Positions 14,234 to 16,484 of a stretch of DNA of 16,484 bases are shown in pieces. The notes under the pieces are model-generated. The model was not told where the DNA came from, did not search any database, and saw only the letters and a list, made by a program, of their open reading frames with translations. The position numbers and the translations under genes are program-made. Origin of the DNA: SZUA-430 sp041477875 (GTDB lineage: Bacteria; Pseudomonadota; Alphaproteobacteria; Micropepsales; Micropepsaceae); assembly GCA_041477875.1 (NCBI GenBank), contig JBGOVA010000099.1, positions 1 to 16,484 of the forward strand, written 5' to 3'. Numbering within the stretch: the first letter of the stretch is position 1; each line of letters begins with the position of its first letter.

Positions 14234-14246
14234 TGCACACCGTGCA
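14234..14246. promoter_or_regulatory. 13-bp palindrome upstream of the Rrf2 gene
   Basis: TGCAC (14234-14238) and GTGCA (14242-14246) form a perfect inverted repeat with a 3-bp spacer, 51 bp upstream of the Rrf2 ATG at 14182 and just 7 bp ahead of the alternative ATG at 14227. It may be an autoregulatory site, although it is shorter than usual Rrf2 operators and does not resemble the 27-bp repeat in front of the porin gene. Confidence 0.3.
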
Positions 14247-14286
14247 GACGATACCGCCGCGTGGTTAAGTCGCAGACAAGCGGCAG

Positions 14287-15270
14287 CTACAACACCTGAC
14301 GCTGCAAATCCGGGAACACCTTCCCGACCTTGCCGAGCAGATATTCGCCGTACGTGCCATGGAACACGTGCACGTTGGCCCGGTCCCAGCGCTCGCCGCT
14401 GTCGTCCTGCGCGCCTGCGGCCCGTTCCGGCAGCGGCTCGATCACCGCGTCGAAGGCGGGATCGAAGAACAGCGGAAACGACAGCCGGTCGCGCCCGCTG
14501 ATGTTGCGCACGCGATGCGGCGTCGAGCGGTAGAACCCGCCCGTCAACCGATCGAGCATGTCGCCGATATTGCACACGAGCGTGCCCGCGATCGGCGGCG
14601 CCTCGATCCATCCCTCGCGCGACTTCACCTGCAGACCGCCGCAATCGTCCTGCGCGAGCAACGTGAGCAGACCGTAATCCGTATGCTCGCCCACGCCCCA
14701 CTCGCCGTCGATCTCGCGCGCCGGCGGATAGTGGAACACGCGGAACAACACGGTCGGGTCGGCCGTGTAGATGCGCGCGAAGTACTCTTCATCTAGTCCA
14801 AGGCTGAGCGCGACGCCCCGCATCACCGCGTGCGCCGCCCGCGTGGTGCGAGCCATGAAATCGAGCACGGCGCCGCGCAACTCCGGCACTTGGCGCGGCC
14901 ACAGATTGGCGCCGTGCATCGGCGCGCCCGCCTTCACGCGCGCATCGTCGGCGTCGAGTTCGCCGCCGAAATAGATCCCCTCCTTCAAGTCAGGCCTGCC
15001 CGACGTGAGCTCCCCGCCGACCGGAAAGAACCCGCGCCAAGCGCGCCCTCCAAGCGCCATCGCGATCTTGAGTTTGTCCTCGGCGGGCAGCGCGAAGAAC
15101 TGTCGGGCGGCACGATCAAGCCGGACAATCGTCTCGTCCGCCACGCCGTGGCCGCTGACGTAGAAGAAGCCGGTATCGCGGCACGCCGTCTCGATCTCGC
15201 GCGCGACCGTTCCCGTGTCCGCCCGCTTTGCGAGCAACGGCGCGACATTGATGACCGGCAATCTATGCAT
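14287..15270 (-). CDS. 2-oxoglutarate/Fe(II)-dependent oxygenase, isopenicillin N synthase-like family
   Basis: 327 residues from ATG at 15270, normal length for this family. The N-terminal DIOX_N part has LPVINVAPLL (4-13) and TGFFYVSGHGV (33-43). The double-stranded beta-helix core holds the iron triad His196 and Asp198 in GEHTDYGLLTLL and His252 in RSTPHRV, and Arg262-x-Ser264 in RDRLSFPLFF binds the 2-oxoglutarate carboxylate. CNIGDMLDRLTGG (233-245) is typical. The enzyme would oxidise a small substrate in the cytoplasm using oxygen and 2-oxoglutarate; bacterial members of this kind are mostly uncharacterised. The ribosome site is weak. It precedes the Rrf2 gene on the same strand. Confidence 0.92.
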   Translation of the reverse strand: MHRLPVINVAPLLAKRADTGTVAREIETACRDTGFFYVSGHGVADETIVRLDRAARQFFALPAEDKLKIAMALGGRAWRGFFPVGGELTSGRPDLKEGIYFGGELDADDARVKAGAPMHGANLWPRQVPELRGAVLDFMARTTRAAHAVMRGVALSLGLDEEYFARIYTADPTVLFRVFHYPPAREIDGEWGVGEHTDYGLLTLLAQDDCGGLQVKSREGWIEAPPIAGTLVCNIGDMLDRLTGGFYRSTPHRVRNISGRDRLSFPLFFDPAFDAVIEPLPERAAGAQDDSGERWDRANVHVFHGTYGEYLLGKVGKVFPDLQRQVL

Positions 15271-15301
15271 CGAACTGATCCATCGCCCGGCACCCTATCA
15301 T

Positions 15302-15350
15302 CTTCGTGTTTCCGCGTCTTCGCGCGAGCTCTTGAGATTTCGCGCGAAGA
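15302..15350. repeat. Second copy-like stretch of the CGCGAAG repeat, with an 11-bp inverted repeat
   Basis: From about 15302 the sequence reads, on the minus strand, in 8-bp steps resembling CGCGAAGA, CGCGGAAA and CACGAAGA, like the units at 5072-5205. It overlaps a perfect inverted repeat, TCTTCGCGCGA (15317-15327) and TCGCGCGAAGA (15340-15350), separated by 12 bp. It sits between the divergent oxygenase and endonuclease genes. Confidence 0.55.
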
Positions 15351-15446
15351 GGTGAGACCGGCCCTTGGCCTTTTTGATTCTGGCCGCGGCGAACGCGCGC
15401 CTAGACTCTCCGTCACACGCTGATTCGTTTCCGGGGAGGGGCCGCC

Positions 15447-16220
15447 GTGGCGTTGTCACACCGCGCACTCGCGCTGCTTGCAGCATTCGCGCTCGCCGCT
15501 TGCGCGGGATCCAATCAACCACTGACCTCATCGGCCGGCATGGGCGGCGCGCCGCGCGCGCTTGAAAACCCCAAGGCCGAATGGGAGCGCCTCGCCGAAC
15601 TGCCGTGGCCGCAAGGCGGCCAGCGCACCTATGCAACCTACGACGACACCCGCCGCGTCTTCTGGAAGAAGCTCTACCCCAAGGGCGGCACCGAGCTCTA
15701 CTGCGGCGTCGCCTTCGACGGCGCCCGGAAGGATGCGGCGAAAGAGGCGCTCTCGGTCGAGCATGCCTACCCCGCCGACGCGATCGCCGAGACCGAGCCC
15801 TCCTGCACCGACCGCACCTGCGCCGCGCCGCGCGTCCAGCGCGCGATGGCCGACCTGCAGAATCTTTGGCCTGCGCTCCAGCGCGTGAACTCAAGCCGCA
15901 GCAATCTTCGCTACGGCGAGGTTGCGGGCGAAAACGCCCGTCGGTTCAGCGAGTTTTGCCCCGACTTCGAACGGCCCTCCGGCGCCAAGGCCGTCGTCGA
16001 GCCCCGCGACGATGTCAAAGGCGATCTCGCCCGCTCGCTCGTCTACATGCACTTTGTCTACGGCCTGCCGCTCGAGAACGCCGTCAACGACCGGAACCTG
16101 CTTCTCTCATGGATGCAGGCTGATCCTCCGGACGCGGAAGAAATGCGCCGCAACGCCTTGATCGACCAGTTGCAAGGCACGCCGAACCCTCTGCTCCAGG
16201 AAGCGTTCATGGGGTTCTGA
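15447..16220 (+). CDS. Endonuclease I family lipoprotein
   Basis: 257 residues from GTG at 15447, supported by GGGGAGG about eight bases upstream. Residues 1-19 are a lipoprotein signal ending in the lipobox LAAC, so Cys19 would be lipid-anchored. The body matches endonuclease I (EndA-like, His-Me finger type): YCGVAF (85-90), LSVEHAYPA (102-110) with the general base His106, DLQNLWPALQRVNSSRSNLRYGE (136-158) with the metal-ligand Asn near 148-153. Known relatives are secreted or periplasmic nucleases that cut DNA or RNA without specificity. Membrane anchoring is the twist here. Paired cysteines (86, 120, 125, 171) could form disulfides. The gene stands alone, divergent from the oxygenase. 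Confidence 0.87.
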   Translation: MALSHRALALLAAFALAACAGSNQPLTSSAGMGGAPRALENPKAEWERLAELPWPQGGQRTYATYDDTRRVFWKKLYPKGGTELYCGVAFDGARKDAAKEALSVEHAYPADAIAETEPSCTDRTCAAPRVQRAMADLQNLWPALQRVNSSRSNLRYGEVAGENARRFSEFCPDFERPSGAKAVVEPRDDVKGDLARSLVYMHFVYGLPLENAVNDRNLLLSWMQADPPDAEEMRRNALIDQLQGTPNPLLQEAFMGF

Positions 16221-16223
16221 TTC

Positions 16224-16243
16224 CCACCGCCTAAGAGGCGTGG
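16224..16243 (+). terminator. Short hairpin after the endonuclease gene
   Basis: Four bases after the stop codon, CCACCGCCT can pair with AGGCGTGG around the loop AAG, with one bulged base. There is no run of T afterwards, so it is a weak terminator candidate or simply an mRNA 3'-end hairpin. Confidence 0.35.
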
Positions 16244-16322
16244 CGCGAAAGCGACAGCGCCCGCGATATTCAACCGGGCCATTCATTTCCGCTCTACACC
16301 GCGCCGCGCCTTCTTAGACTCC

Positions 16323-16359
16323 TTAACTGATTCGCAAGCATGTGGTGCGAAGACGTTAA
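16323..16359. promoter_or_regulatory. 37-bp imperfect inverted repeat upstream of a secreted-protein gene
   Basis: Left arm TTAACTGATTCGCA (16323-16336) and right arm TGCGAAGACGTTAA (16346-16359) match at 11 of 14 positions in inverted orientation: 5 outer and 6 inner bases match perfectly, with a 3-base mismatch between, around a 9-bp centre. It lies 56 bp upstream of the ATG at 16416, a suitable place for an operator. Confidence 0.45.
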
Positions 16360-16415
16360 CTCCGCATTCACGCTCACAGGGCAACGGGCGGAAGGCGAAT
16401 CTGAGGAGATACTGC

Positions 16416-16484
16416 ATGCAAACAAAAGCGACCTTGCTTACTACCGCCGCGATCACCGCACTTATGATCGCCGCCTCTCCGGCC
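16416..16484 (+). CDS. Secreted protein, signal peptide only (cut by window edge)
   Basis: ATG at 16416 follows a strong ribosome site, GAGGAGAT, at the right distance. The 23 visible residues, MQTKATLLTTAAITALMIAA then SPA, are a textbook signal peptide: a positive Lys at position 4, a hydrophobic core and a cleavage-like SPA. The mature protein lies outside the window, so its function cannot be given. Confidence 0.8.
   Translation, partial: MQTKATLLTTAAITALMIAASPA

Overview
The window is a GC-rich stretch of a Gram-negative chromosome. Signal peptides, an outer-membrane porin, a cysteine-rich Rrf2 regulator, a RibB with a decayed RibA domain and a DUF47-Pit pair all point to an alphaproteobacterium; nothing seen fixes the genus. 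I see no tRNA, rRNA, CRISPR array, transposase or phage gene. Most genes are ordinary chromosomal ones, but several intergenic gaps carry clear palindromes next to regulator genes.

Layout. (1) Positions 1-1753, minus strand: a MarR regulator, then a short-chain dehydrogenase and an aldo/keto reductase cut off by the window edge. A 16-bp palindrome lies in front of the two oxidoreductase genes. (2) 1953-3613, plus: a DUF47/PhoU-like protein and a Pit-type phosphate permease, 11 bp apart. (3) 3633-4940, minus: a riboflavin-pathway DHBP synthase (RibB) with an N-terminal Cro-like helix-turn-helix and a GTP cyclohydrolase II-like C-terminus that has lost its zinc and catalytic motifs. A 14-bp perfect palindrome lies upstream. 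(4) 5072-5205: a 134-bp hairpin-type repeat made of 8-bp units. (5) 5215-10378, minus: a five-gene sulfate uptake operon, in transcription order porin, cysP, cysT, cysW, cysA. (6) 10700-12405, plus, divergent from the porin: D-cysteine desulfhydrase and an Asp/Glu-racemase-family enzyme, overlapping by 4 bp. (7) 12500-13839: an exported DJ-1/PfpI protein divergent from a MerR regulator, with a MerR-type dyad between them. (8) 13745-15270, minus: a 2-oxoglutarate/Fe(II) oxygenase followed by an Rrf2 regulator with four cysteines, whose 3' end overlaps the MerR gene. (9) 15447-16220, plus: a lipoprotein of the endonuclease I family, followed by the signal peptide of a truncated secreted protein at 16416.

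How the genes fit together: regions 5 and 6 form a sulfur island. The porin and CysPTWA bring in sulfate, while the divergent pair handles D-cysteine, with the racemase perhaps linking L- and D-cysteine. A 27-bp inverted repeat overlaps the -35 box of the porin promoter and lies between the two transcription units. The most novel items are this porin-cysPTWA operon with its operator, the HTH-RibB fusion with a palindrome in front of it, and the repeat family. All functional statements are from reading the sequence; no database search was run.
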